A DNA stretch of 64,000 nt, taken from contig NZ_LT985747.1 in the NCBI RefSeq assembly GCF_900289175.1, forward strand, positions 538,006-602,005, given 5' to 3'. The notes below the pieces were generated by a model. The model was not told where the DNA came from. It worked only from the letters and a program-made list of their open reading frames with translations, and did no database searches. A program made the translations under genes and the position numbers. Below, one piece after another: positions 54,229 to 62,417 of the stretch; positions within the stretch are counted from its first letter, which is position 1, and each line of letters starts with the position of its first letter. The DNA is from Paenibacillus faecalis. GTDB taxonomy: Bacteria; Bacillota; Bacilli; Paenibacillales; Paenibacillaceae.

Positions 54229-55188
54229 ATGACCATGACGCCGCAGGAGGTGCAGCAGCACTTCATGGCCTATCTGGAAGCCACCGAATGCACCGTCATC
54301 GAAAAATCACCTGAACACGTAACGGTCAAGCTGTCTCCCCAAGCGGATAAAATGCTGACGAACCGTCCTTATTACTGGAGCTTCGTGGAACGAACCGGCG
54401 CACCACCTGAGACCCTGTCGTTCTGCTTCGTATTTGACCCGCCTAAATACGACGAGCGTTTAGCCGAAGAAGCCGCATCCAGGCAAAGTTCAAAACAAGG
54501 AGCAGAACAGGACGCTGTTCTCTCGAGATACTACGGCAATGCCCCGATCCTTCCCGTCGTTGGGCCGGGACGAATCCAGCGGGAGGATGTCCTCTATGGC
54601 AGCCGCAGACTTGCTCAAATTTGGGAAGCCTCCCGTGAGGAAGGTAAATGCGTCTATTTGTTCGAGCAGCCGAATGAAGAAAAGCGTCCCAAAACGCGCT
54701 CCGCCCCATACGAGCAATGGCTGGGCATCTGCTTTAAAGTGGAGTTCAGCTGTGATCTAAAACGGGAAGAGCTTCATTTTCTCGGTATCTCTCTTTCCCG
54801 AAAAAAGATCATCGATCAATTCCATGCACAGCTGGACAGCAAAGTTATAACTCCCCGTCTTCCTGAAAATGTTCATGTCCGTCCTGCTGCCATCACGCTG
54901 GCACAAGCTTCCGCTATGCTGGAAGACTATTTAATCAGCAAGATCAGCAAGTTGGATTACACCTGGGCAGAGCAAGCTGAAATTCGTCTCCAAGAGGAAC
55001 TCGCGATTGTAGACAGTTATTACGAGGACCTGTTGAACGAGCCTGAAGAAGAGAAAAAGTCTGCGATACAAGAGCAGCATCAAAACCGCCGCTCCGAAAT
55101 GAAATGGCAGTATTCACCCAAAGTGAGCGTATCTGCCATAACCTGCGGGCTGTTCCACCTATGCTCGTCCAGTAACGGGGTCTCCTGA
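54229..55188 (+). CDS. yqhG: YqhG family protein
   Basis: A 319-residue soluble protein directly after the helicase stop. It begins MTMTPQEVQQHFMAYLEATECTV-like residues and has a long helical C-terminal half (WAEQAEIRLQEELAIVDSYY, then EEEKKSAIQEQH). Its position and start match YqhG of B. subtilis, which is shorter. Function unknown; it likely works with YqhH. Confidence 0.85.
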   Translation: MTMTPQEVQQHFMAYLEATECTVIEKSPEHVTVKLSPQADKMLTNRPYYWSFVERTGAPPETLSFCFVFDPPKYDERLAEEAASRQSSKQGAEQDAVLSRYYGNAPILPVVGPGRIQREDVLYGSRRLAQIWEASREEGKCVYLFEQPNEEKRPKTRSAPYEQWLGICFKVEFSCDLKREELHFLGISLSRKKIIDQFHAQLDSKVITPRLPENVHVRPAAITLAQASAMLEDYLISKISKLDYTWAEQAEIRLQEELAIVDSYYEDLLNEPEEEKKSAIQEQHQNRRSEMKWQYSPKVSVSAITCGLFHLCSSSNGVS

Positions 55189-55228
55189 CGACCATCACCA
55201 AAACAAGCTAAAAAAAGACAGCTATATA

Positions 55229-55278
55229 AGCCCTGAACAAAGACATCTTGCAACAGTCTTTTCAGGGCTTGTCTTTTA
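55229..55278 (+). terminator. Terminator after yqhG
   Basis: AAGCCCTGAACAAAGAC (55229-55245) pairs with GTCTTTTCAGGGCTT (55257-55271) and is followed by GTCTTTTA. Confidence 0.8.
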
Positions 55279-55329
55279 AAATAAATCTATCCTGAATGAT
55301 ATTACGATGATCCCGGGAGGTTTTTGCCT

Positions 55330-56325
55330 ATGATTAACTCATCCGCATTACATAATCAAATAATTCGATTCCTATCAGCAGCCCTAATTTCTACAACGCT
55401 TCTCACTTGTTTTCCCGCAGCGAATTCAGCTTTGGCAGTCTCTGCTTCAGCCGCTGCTACAGCCGCGCATAAGGTTCCCCAGCAGCTCGAGACATTCACG
55501 AAACAAACGATTGAAGATCTGGCACAGCACATCCCTTTCAACAGTTGGCAGGACGCCGATGTGGTTTATACACCGCTTGGACCGGGAACCCACAGCTGGC
55601 TGGTCACGCTCAAAGATGATAAAAAGCCACTTGGATACATCATTATCACTTCTGACGATCACGGTGGATATATTTTGAGTGAATACGGAATCGGTTCCGA
55701 ACTGCCATACAGCCTGGCCCCCTTGAAAAATACACTTGCATCGACGGTCATATTACAAGAAAATATGCAGAAAAAACAAGACAAATCTTCTACTCTGCCT
55801 AAGGGAAGCAATATAAAGGCTCTTTACAGCTCCGTTGCCCCATATTGGAAAATAACCCTTAAAGACAAAAAGCCGATTTATGTTCATGCTGTAACGTATG
55901 AGATCATCCCTGACCCGCCGAGCACGAAAGCGCCACTAGCACCGATGAAGGACAATGCTCTGTCTTTGAATCTCACCTCTGGTAAAAACACCTGGTCTTC
56001 CGGTACTGTAATCACGACAAAGGCTGATCAAGACCCTTACCAGAACTTAATGTGGCTTAGTAAAAAGGCACTCCCCATCCGAACGGAAAAAGATTTGGTC
56101 TCTCATCTTCCCGCAGGAAGCCAGACATCTCTCGTCTATACCGCGGACAAGCAAAACGCAGCCTACGGTGCCCCATTTCATGTGACCGGCTGGCAGCGCT
56201 GGACTCATAGGGACAAGCCGAATGCCGAAGTCATCTATGTAACTGTTCCGCAGCGAAATACGGACCTGATTCGTTTTCTTCCCGCAAATCATCTCATCGG
56301 TCCCGGTAAATTTCGTGAGAAATAG
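55330..56325 (+). CDS. Secreted protein of unknown function
   Basis: A 331-residue protein with a Sec signal peptide (hydrophobic core about residues 12-30, cleavage probably after an Ala in NSALAVSASA). The mature part begins with a helical HKVPQQLETFTKQTIEDLAQ and has beta-rich repeats ending VIYVTVPQRNTDLIRFLP. No catalytic motif is evident. The ATG at 55330 has GGGAGG 9 nt upstream. It stands alone between two terminators. Confidence 0.8.
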   Translation: MINSSALHNQIIRFLSAALISTTLLTCFPAANSALAVSASAAATAAHKVPQQLETFTKQTIEDLAQHIPFNSWQDADVVYTPLGPGTHSWLVTLKDDKKPLGYIIITSDDHGGYILSEYGIGSELPYSLAPLKNTLASTVILQENMQKKQDKSSTLPKGSNIKALYSSVAPYWKITLKDKKPIYVHAVTYEIIPDPPSTKAPLAPMKDNALSLNLTSGKNTWSSGTVITTKADQDPYQNLMWLSKKALPIRTEKDLVSHLPAGSQTSLVYTADKQNAAYGAPFHVTGWQRWTHRDKPNAEVIYVTVPQRNTDLIRFLPANHLIGPGKFREK

Positions 56326-56369
56326 AAATCATCCAGAACATTCCGTACTCAAGCCGGGTTTTGTCATAC

Positions 56370-56406
56370 AAAAAGACGTATCCTTTTTCCAGGGTACGTC
56401 TTTTTA
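56370..56406. terminator. Bidirectional terminator between secreted-protein gene and yqzE
   Basis: AAAAAGACGTA (56370-56380) pairs with TACGTCTTTTT (56395-56405) with CC/GG inner pairs. Confidence 0.85.
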
Positions 56407-56450
56407 TGATAAAGATATATCGTGGCTGCTACTTGAAGCCCCTCTGATCG

Positions 56451-56645
56451 TCATCCCTTACGTTTCCCGTCCTTTTTTGACACGATATCCTTTTTCCATA
56501 ATGACATAGAAAACGGGATCATGCCGAACCAACGAACGGTCCACGGTTCCTTCCTTCTTCCCTGCTTCCTGACTTCCTTCGGTGTATCGATATAATTGAC
56601 GACCCGCTCTGTTATATATTTAATGAGATCATTACTACTCGCCAT
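56451..56645 (-). CDS. yqzE: YqzE family protein
   Basis: A 64-residue protein with SNDLIKYITERVVNYIDTPKE, a basic linker and RWFGMIPFSMSLWKK, matching B. subtilis YqzE, including its RWFGMIP motif. In Bacillus the gene ends the comG competence operon; no comG genes lie here. The ATG at 56645 has GAGGA 7 nt upstream; an in-frame extension to 56690 is unlikely. Function unknown. Confidence 0.85.
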   Translation of the reverse strand: MASSNDLIKYITERVVNYIDTPKEVRKQGRRKEPWTVRWFGMIPFSMSLWKKDIVSKKDGKRKG

Positions 56646-56806
56646 TATGCATTCCTCCTCAAATGCTAATCTTTTTGCGCTTCTTATCATCAGGATGCAC
56701 CGATTTGCAACAATCTAGACCTCAGCATGTTTTCCCGTTTTTTGCACAAAATATAACTGTAGTGAACAACCAGTGCATTTACTCGATGAAGAAAGAGGGT
56801 AGCATC

Positions 56807-57520
56807 ATGATTATGCGAACATCACTGATTGTTATAACGATCTTGTCCCTCGCCCTCTGTCTTCTGACCCTTCCCATATACGCAGACAACTTTCAACAAG
56901 AACCGGAAGACAGCAGGAGTAATCAGCATCACCCTTTTCCTCATGATGTCATTCTGATCGACGCTGGTCACGGAGGAATCGACGGAGGGACATCCTATGG
57001 CGATATTTTAGAAAAAGACATCACCCTGGAAATTTCACGCCGTTTATTTATGCTGCTGCGCAGTGAAGGATATCATGCGGTATTAAATCGGGATGGCGAT
57101 TATGCCTTAAGCGATGATAATCGCTGGCATAGAAGCAAATCCCGTCATCGACGAGATTTAGCCCAGCGGAAACAGCTGAGCAGTGAGATCCCTACAGAAC
57201 TGGTCGTCAGCATTCATGTGAACTGGGGAAAGAGCTCGTCCAATTCAGGCGGTATTGTTCTTCACCAAGCGGAAGGGCGCAGCTTTCTGTTGGCACAATC
57301 GATACAGCGTCAATTAAACCATCTGTATACAAAAAGCAATCGCACTTCAGTCGGCAAACCTTTCTATTTGCTCAATACAATTAAAGTTCCTGCCGTCATT
57401 GTGGAAACTGGTTTTTTAAGTAATCCCCATGACCGCGAGAAACTATGCAGCCGAGACGGCCAGATGCGAATAGCCGAGGCGATTGTCGATGGAATTGCCG
57501 ACTACCTGACCACCTTGTAA
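56807..57520 (+). CDS. N-acetylmuramoyl-L-alanine amidase, CwlD-like
   Basis: A 237-residue Amidase_3 enzyme. An N-terminal signal/anchor (about 4-25) precedes ILIDAGHGGIDGG (first Zn His), LEKDITLE (Zn Glu), VSIHVN (third Zn ligand His) and VETGFLSN (catalytic Glu). It cuts the amide between muramic acid and L-Ala. Length and layout fit CwlD, which makes muramic delta-lactam in the spore cortex, but other amidases share the fold. The ATG at 56807 has GAGGG 7 nt upstream. Confidence 0.9.
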   Translation: MIMRTSLIVITILSLALCLLTLPIYADNFQQEPEDSRSNQHHPFPHDVILIDAGHGGIDGGTSYGDILEKDITLEISRRLFMLLRSEGYHAVLNRDGDYALSDDNRWHRSKSRHRRDLAQRKQLSSEIPTELVVSIHVNWGKSSSNSGGIVLHQAEGRSFLLAQSIQRQLNHLYTKSNRTSVGKPFYLLNTIKVPAVIVETGFLSNPHDREKLCSRDGQMRIAEAIVDGIADYLTTL

Positions 57521-57547
57521 TACAAATCCTTGCCCAGCATTCATGAA

Positions 57548-57588
57548 AAAAAGGTGTTTCCATGATCACAAAATGGAAACACCTTTTT
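57548..57588. terminator. Bidirectional terminator
   Basis: A 16-bp perfect stem AAAAAGGTGTTTCCAT/ATGGAAACACCTTTTT (57548-57563 with 57573-57588) between the convergent amidase and deacetylase genes. Confidence 0.92.
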
Positions 57589-57645
57589 AGGTATGAATAC
57601 ACCTACCGCCTTTTTGCAACCTTAAACACGACATACATATTCTTG

Positions 57646-58476
57646 TTAATATTGAACCGGGCTCGGATACCAATCAAATCTCTCTTGTACAAGCTCTTGA
57701 ACGCCGACGAACTGCACCTGTTTTTGCAGCTCAGGAATAGAGTCTTTCAATGCAGCAGCCGTCCGATCGCCAAAGGTTCCTACATGTCCAATCGTGATAC
57801 AGTACTTGTTCTGAACCGCTTGCTGAGCAGCAGCCTTAAGCTGTTTCGTAACGTGTTTGACAGTGTGTACATCATCAAGGAAGATCTCATTCGCTAAATT
57901 CGGCATTCCTTTCTCGGCAGCAAGCTTACCGGTCACGGAATGATAATTGGTCTTGCTGTCTAAAAAGAAGAGCCCTCGCTCCTTACAAACATCAAGCACA
58001 ATCGACATGATCCGCTCATCACCTGTTATTTTAGACCCCATATGATTGTTCATTCCGATCGCATACGGAACCTGATCAATCGCATCTTCCAGCTGCTTTC
58101 GAACCTCTTCGTCCGTCATCTGGCTCGTTATAACCCCTGGACCCAGTCCTTTCTTGTTCCCACGCTTGGCTTCCATCGGCATATGAATAATTACATCATG
58201 CCCAAGCTTATGTGCCCGCTCCGCATCACTTTTGCTCGTTGGGAGAAAAGGCATGACCGCAACCGTAATTTTCACAGGCAGATTCAGCATTTCATCCGTT
58301 CCTTTTTGCCCGTTGCCAAAATCATCGATGATCACAGCCAGCTTGTTCGCCGGGGATGTATTTTTTTCTTGTACAGCCGATGGTTCTGCTTCTGCCGTTT
58401 CTGCACACAGAGCTCCCAACCATAAAACGAACAGCCCAAAAAGTGCCAATGCAAATTTCGATGTTCTGTTACACAT
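57646..58476 (-). CDS. Divergent polysaccharide deacetylase family protein
   Basis: A 276-residue secreted protein: signal peptide at 1-27 (FALALFGLFVLWLGALCAETA), then the divergent polysaccharide deacetylase core, with KLAVIIDDFGNG (catalytic Asp pair) near 47, HDVIIHMPMEAK near 95, GMNNHMGSKIT near 140 and FFLDSKTN. Members are of the YibQ group. Substrate unknown, probably cell-envelope glycan. Confidence 0.92.
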   Translation of the reverse strand: MCNRTSKFALALFGLFVLWLGALCAETAEAEPSAVQEKNTSPANKLAVIIDDFGNGQKGTDEMLNLPVKITVAVMPFLPTSKSDAERAHKLGHDVIIHMPMEAKRGNKKGLGPGVITSQMTDEEVRKQLEDAIDQVPYAIGMNNHMGSKITGDERIMSIVLDVCKERGLFFLDSKTNYHSVTGKLAAEKGMPNLANEIFLDDVHTVKHVTKQLKAAAQQAVQNKYCITIGHVGTFGDRTAAALKDSIPELQKQVQFVGVQELVQERFDWYPSPVQY

Positions 58477-58551
58477 AACAATCCCCTTTCACTGTAGAAA
58501 CATGTTCTATAGTGTTTGAGAAACAAGCGGTAAATATGTAAGGCAGAAACG

Positions 58552-58586
58552 CAAAAAGGACGCATCCCACTTAGAGGGATACGTCT
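58552..58586 (-). terminator. Terminator of tRNA-Leu
   Basis: On the minus strand GACGTATCCC pairs with GGGATGCGTC (one G-U pair; 58576-58585 with 58559-58568), followed by CTTTTTG, 7 nt after the tRNA 3' end. Confidence 0.88.
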
Positions 58587-58592
58587 TCAGGA

Positions 58593-58676
<84 letters not shown>

Positions 58677-58850
58677 ATATTGAGTTGTCACATCAATATT
58701 CCTTATTGCAGCGACAAGATATATTCTAACACGCCAGCATTCTTGAGTCAACAACTTTTTTTAATCTTGATTAAAACATGAGAAATAGGATAAAATAAGA
58801 ACATAGGTTCGTATTTCGAGTGATTTTCTATATAAAGGCGGTGATTATCC

Positions 58851-59252
58851 ATGGCACTCACAGGAATTACAGTAGAGGAAAGGTCTTTGATCAAAAGCTA
58901 TCTGCTTCTCCTGTTCATACACAAAGTGTTCGAAAGGGATTGCCGGATTATTCAAGAGAGTGGCGTCTTTAAGACTCCCCACTTGTACGTTGAAGTCGTT
59001 GGAAATGGAGCGAAACGCGCTGCTATCTTGCTGAAGGAGGTTAAACAGGAGTTCGGCTCCCGAACGATTAAAGTATTTGATATACACCGAAATCACAATG
59101 GAATCGAAGCACGCTACGCCTGTCGGGGTTATGTTGGAAGCATGGAAATTCTGTGGCCTTCCTTTCGCGAAGAAATGATGTCCCGTATGCGGGCTTATCT
59201 CGGACTCACTCCAACGCACTCCCATCCCCCGCAAGCTGCAGCTGGCCATTAA
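58851..59252 (+). CDS. Conserved hypothetical protein
   Basis: A 133-residue soluble protein with RBS AAAGGCGG. It starts MALTGITVEERSLIKSYLLL, with a middle beta section (TPHLYVEVVGNGAKRAAILL) and RGYVGSMEILWPSFREEM near the end. No family is recognised. It is followed by a good terminator and is transcribed away from tRNA-Leu. Confidence 0.75.
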   Translation: MALTGITVEERSLIKSYLLLLFIHKVFERDCRIIQESGVFKTPHLYVEVVGNGAKRAAILLKEVKQEFGSRTIKVFDIHRNHNGIEARYACRGYVGSMEILWPSFREEMMSRMRAYLGLTPTHSHPPQAAAGH

Positions 59253-59298
59253 TATGGCTATAGAGACAGCCTTCTTAATATAAAAAAACAAAATGAGA

Positions 59299-59345
59299 AA
59301 AACCGTCTTCTCCCATCAATTTTTCACGGGTCCAAAGACGGTTTT
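59299..59345. terminator. Bidirectional terminator
   Basis: AAAACCGTCTT (59299-59309) pairs with AAGACGGTTTT (59335-59345) between convergent genes. Confidence 0.85.
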
Positions 59346-59372
59346 ATAAAACTTTCAACTGCACAGACTGAT

Positions 59373-59702
59373 TTAATGAAGGTTGGGCTGAACACGCATT
59401 AATCCTTGAGCCAGCGCATGACCTGCACTCGCTGCCGAAGCGACAGCTACCACTTCCATTATCTGCGCCTCTGTAGCACCTTTTGAACGCGCTTCTTCCG
59501 TATGATAGAACGTGCATAATTCGTTGTTCGCGAACAGTCCAATGCCAAGGGCTATAAGCTGTTTCGTCATTTCGTCAAGCTCGCCTCCTTGAAAGCAGGC
59601 GCCTGTAAAGTGATGATAAGACTCCGCTACCTTCGGCATAGCTTTTTTAAGATGAAGAATCTCATCCTTGTATGTGCTGATTTTGTCGTTCGATAAATCC
59701 AT
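59373..59702 (-). CDS. Carboxymuconolactone decarboxylase family protein
   Basis: A 109-residue CMD/AhpD-fold protein: TKQLIALGIGLFANNELCTFYH then TEEARSKGATEAQIMEVVAVA and SAGHALAQG. The usual CxxCxxxH redox box of AhpD is reduced to a single Cys (LCTFYH). The ATG at 59702 has GAGGTG 9 nt upstream. Function unknown. Confidence 0.85.
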   Translation of the reverse strand: MDLSNDKISTYKDEILHLKKAMPKVAESYHHFTGACFQGGELDEMTKQLIALGIGLFANNELCTFYHTEEARSKGATEAQIMEVVAVASAASAGHALAQGLMRVQPNLH

Positions 59703-59772
59703 CGCGTAAAACACCTCACTGATTCATCAGAATTCCTGCTTAAGGTGTCCTGCTTGTTGTAAATCTATGCTT

Positions 59773-59988
59773 TCAGCCCAAAGGGCTTGTTCGCGGTTCA
59801 TCAAAAAGCTGGTAACTGTATTTCCGATCCAGCTTTACTACACGGCGGTTTCGACGGCGGATGAGCACATGCTGCTCATCCCATGCAACGACGATGCCGG
59901 TCACATCATTACTTTCAAGATCATCACGCACCACCCGGACTCTCTTCCCGGATAAACGCAGCTGATTCAACTGTTCATCGCTTATCAT
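59773..59988 (-). CDS. Small SH3-like protein of unknown function
   Basis: A 71-residue protein rich in beta-strands: RVRVVRDDLESNDVTGIVVA, then WDEQHVLIRRRNRRVVKLDR. The pattern suggests a small barrel that might bind nucleic acid. RBS AGGAG 11 nt before the ATG. Family not recognised. Confidence 0.65.
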   Translation of the reverse strand: MISDEQLNQLRLSGKRVRVVRDDLESNDVTGIVVAWDEQHVLIRRRNRRVVKLDRKYSYQLFDEPRTSPLG

Positions 59989-60038
59989 CTGTTTTATCTC
60001 TCCTCTTCCTTAAAGGACCTATTGTTCTCGTATTCCAA

Positions 60039-60072
60039 AAAGAGACCTAAATGAAAATCATTTAGGTCTCTT
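60039..60072 (-). terminator. Terminator of the 109-residue protein gene
   Basis: On the minus strand AAGAGACCTAAAT pairs with ATTTAGGTCTCTT, followed by TTTGG (CTCTTTTTGG). Confidence 0.82.
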
Positions 60073-60117
60073 CAGTAGTATGGTTTAACATCCAACCAGA
60101 TGTCCCCAGAAAATTCA

Positions 60118-60447
60118 CTAACGTTGAGCCGGCTCGATGCTATCGTTTTTTTCAAACCAGAAATCGAGCACCGTAGACGACATGACCCGCTTCTCAACAT
60201 ACTCTACCTGCTGTGGTGTAAATTGCTTTCTCCAATCATAAGAGAGCTCTTCACACAGACCCGTAATCGTGAGCAGCTCAGACCAAGCAACGTAACGCTT
60301 ATACCAGAAAAACTGAGGATGTTCAATCATATAGGGATAAAGATCATCAAACTCCGTATGTTTACAATCCAAAGCACGTTCAAAATGGACCTTCGCCCCA
60401 CTCAACTTCTCAATCAAAAACGGCTCGGTTACCGGTTCTTTTCCCAC
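60118..60447 (-). CDS. Conserved hypothetical protein downstream of xpt
   Basis: A 109-residue soluble protein starting at GTG 60447 with AGGAGG 8 nt upstream. Upstream in-frame codons would overlap xpt and lack a ribosome site. It contains AKVHFERALDCKHTEFDDLY, then HPQFFWYKRYVAWSELLTIT and a TPQQVEYVEKR helix. No family recognised. Possibly co-transcribed with xpt. Confidence 0.7.
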   Translation of the reverse strand: MGKEPVTEPFLIEKLSGAKVHFERALDCKHTEFDDLYPYMIEHPQFFWYKRYVAWSELLTITGLCEELSYDWRKQFTPQQVEYVEKRVMSSTVLDFWFEKNDSIEPAQR

Positions 60448-60511
60448 TATCGTTGCCTCCTCTCTTTTTCCTACCCTTTTATTATAAGACAAAAAAGCAA
60501 ACCCGAAAAGA

Positions 60512-61084
60512 CTATTCTCCAAATGTGATCTTCCCGCCTTCAAGTGAGGTGATGCAGACAAGTGATTCGACCTGAACCCCCTGTTCACGAAGCGTTCTTG
60601 CTCCTGCCTGAAAACTCTTCTCGATCACGACGCCGAGGCCTGCCAGCTTGGCGCCGGCACGATCGATAATTTTAATCAGCCCCCGCGCTGCATCACCGTT
60701 TGCGATGATATCATCTATAAACAGCACATGATCGCTCTCTCCAATATATTGGCGAGACATCATAATATCCGTAACAATCCCCTTCGTAAAAGAAGGCACC
60801 CGCTCACATAACGCATCCGGATCGGCCAGCAGTGTTTTTTTCCGCCGGGCAAACACCATCGGGACTCCAAGCTCAAGCGCTGCCGCAAAGGCAACAGAAA
60901 TACCGGAAGATTCAAGAGTAACAACCCTGGTCACACCCTTGTCCTTAAAACGGTTTGCAAATTCCTTGCCCATCTTCATAATCAATGCTGGATTCACCTG
61001 ATGTGTCAGCATCGCATCAAGTCTAACAACCTGATCCGATACAACGACGGCTTCTTCAATGATCTGCTGTTTCAACCAATCCAT
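60512..61084 (-). CDS. xpt: Xanthine phosphoribosyltransferase
   Basis: A 190-residue type I PRTase, the length of B. subtilis Xpt. The PRPP-binding motif is VLFIDDIIANGDAARGL near residue 120. It converts xanthine and PRPP to XMP in purine salvage. RBS GGGAGG 7 nt before the ATG. The classical guanine riboswitch core is not seen upstream; a different hairpin lies there. Confidence 0.96.
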   Translation of the reverse strand: MDWLKQQIIEEAVVVSDQVVRLDAMLTHQVNPALIMKMGKEFANRFKDKGVTRVVTLESSGISVAFAAALELGVPMVFARRKKTLLADPDALCERVPSFTKGIVTDIMMSRQYIGESDHVLFIDDIIANGDAARGLIKIIDRAGAKLAGLGVVIEKSFQAGARTLREQGVQVESLVCITSLEGGKITFGE

Positions 61085-61159
61085 TCAACGACCTCCCGCT
61101 ACAATTCCTTGTCGTAAAAGTACCATATATGAAATGCTTTCGGCAAGTACTCCCGTCAT

Positions 61160-61192
61160 GGTCCAAGGACATGTTACAGTCATGTCCTGACC
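61160..61192 (-). promoter_or_regulatory. Hairpin in the xpt-ykvI divergent region
   Basis: On the minus strand GGTC-AGGACATG pairs with CATGTCCT-(TG)-GACC, a 12-bp stem with a 2-nt bulge and a 7-nt loop. A competing pairing with the adjacent CTGGACAGG is possible. No T-run follows. Role unknown; could be an operator (near-palindrome) or an RNA leader element for xpt. Confidence 0.4.
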
Positions 61193-61256
61193 TGTCCAGG
61201 CATATCTTGTACTATGCAGTATGGAGCGAAAACTCATCAAACAAGGAGGCAGCCAA

Positions 61257-62300
61257 GTGAAAAGTCGGATTCGTGTCTTCCAGATCGCTTTTACATACAT
61301 TGGTACGATCGTTGGTGCAGGTTTCGCTACAGGGCGTGAAATCTTACAGTTTTTTACGCAGTATGGACATTGGGCAACCATCACCATATTGTTTTCAACG
61401 ATGCTTTTTATTTGGCTGGGGACCAAAATGATGACCATCTCCAGAAAAATCAAAGCGAAATCCTATGAGGACTTAAACAAGCATTTATTCGGTGAACGGT
61501 TAGGCGGATCGATAAGTCTGGTCATGCTTGTCATCCTGCTAGGAGTAAATTCCATTATGCTCGCAGGTGCCGGCTCTGTTTTCATGGAAAATTTCAATCT
61601 GAATTATCAGACAGGATTGATCATCACGATAGTTGGCGCTTTTTTCATTCTGCGCAAAGGAATAAAGTCCATCCTCTATATGAACAGCCTGGTCGTGCCC
61701 ATGATGCTGATTCTGTCGCTGCTTATCATTTCTCAAACGTTAAACACGCCCGGTGCGACCCGGTTCCTTACCCTGACCACCGATCACAGCCTGCCTTCAG
61801 CCTGGATTGCACCGCTATTGTACACAGCCTTCAACCTGGTCATGGCCATGCCTGTCCTGGTCCCCCTTGGCAGTCAAACAGATAGCGCCAGAGCCGTCCG
61901 ATGGGGGGGTATAATCGGCGGCGCAGGAGTCGGATTTATGCTGATGTCTGCCCATTTTGCCATGTCCGCTCAAATGCCCGGCATTACCCAGTTTGAAATT
62001 CCAATGGGGAATATCGCTTACCAGCTCGGATGGTTTGTACAAACCGTCTATGTTATTCTCATTTTTCTGGAAATCTTCAGCACGTTTGTCGCCGATGTTT
62101 ATGGAATCACGCTGCAAATACAGCAAAGAACTTCCCTTTCACAACAGACCATTGTGATCGGCATAATGGTATTCTGTTACTTTTTCAGCCAGTTTGGATT
62201 CAGCTCTCTCTTGTCCGTGCTCTATCCGCTATTTGGGTTAATCTGTTTTTTCTGGGCTTTACGCTTATCTGTCTTCCGTACTTCACCTTCGCGCAGGTAA
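61257..62300 (+). CDS. ykvI: YkvI family membrane transporter
   Basis: A 347-residue, about ten-span membrane protein beginning VKSRIRVFQIAFTYIGTIVG and continuing AGFATGREILQFF, the signature of the YkvI family in the APC (LeuT-fold) superfamily; the length equals B. subtilis YkvI. GTG start at 61257 with AAGGAGG 7 nt upstream. Substrate unknown. Confidence 0.9.
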   Translation: MKSRIRVFQIAFTYIGTIVGAGFATGREILQFFTQYGHWATITILFSTMLFIWLGTKMMTISRKIKAKSYEDLNKHLFGERLGGSISLVMLVILLGVNSIMLAGAGSVFMENFNLNYQTGLIITIVGAFFILRKGIKSILYMNSLVVPMMLILSLLIISQTLNTPGATRFLTLTTDHSLPSAWIAPLLYTAFNLVMAMPVLVPLGSQTDSARAVRWGGIIGGAGVGFMLMSAHFAMSAQMPGITQFEIPMGNIAYQLGWFVQTVYVILIFLEIFSTFVADVYGITLQIQQRTSLSQQTIVIGIMVFCYFFSQFGFSSLLSVLYPLFGLICFFWALRLSVFRTSPSRR

Positions 62301-62354
62301 CTTGCGATCCATGTATCATGTTATGCAGCCTTCTGATCTCTGACTCAAATGAAA

Positions 62355-62401
62355 GCAGCCCATCCAACAGATTCTTTTCTCTGGATGGGCTGCCTGTTTT
62401 T
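62355..62401. terminator. Terminator after ykvI
   Basis: A perfect 12-bp stem GCAGCCCATCCA/TGGATGGGCTGC (62355-62366 with 62382-62393), followed by CTGTTTTTA on the plus strand. It also lies beyond the stop of the converging ATPase gene. Confidence 0.9.
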
Positions 62402-62417
62402 AGCGTTTGTCCCCTGT

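Noticed and set aside
61085..61256. Guanine riboswitch before xpt
   Set aside because: The conserved junction sequences and paired loops of the purine riboswitch are not present on the minus strand.
61085..61453. A 122-codon minus-strand frame before xpt
   Set aside because: It is antisense to the ykvI start and lacks a ribosome site; the region is better explained as the divergent promoter.
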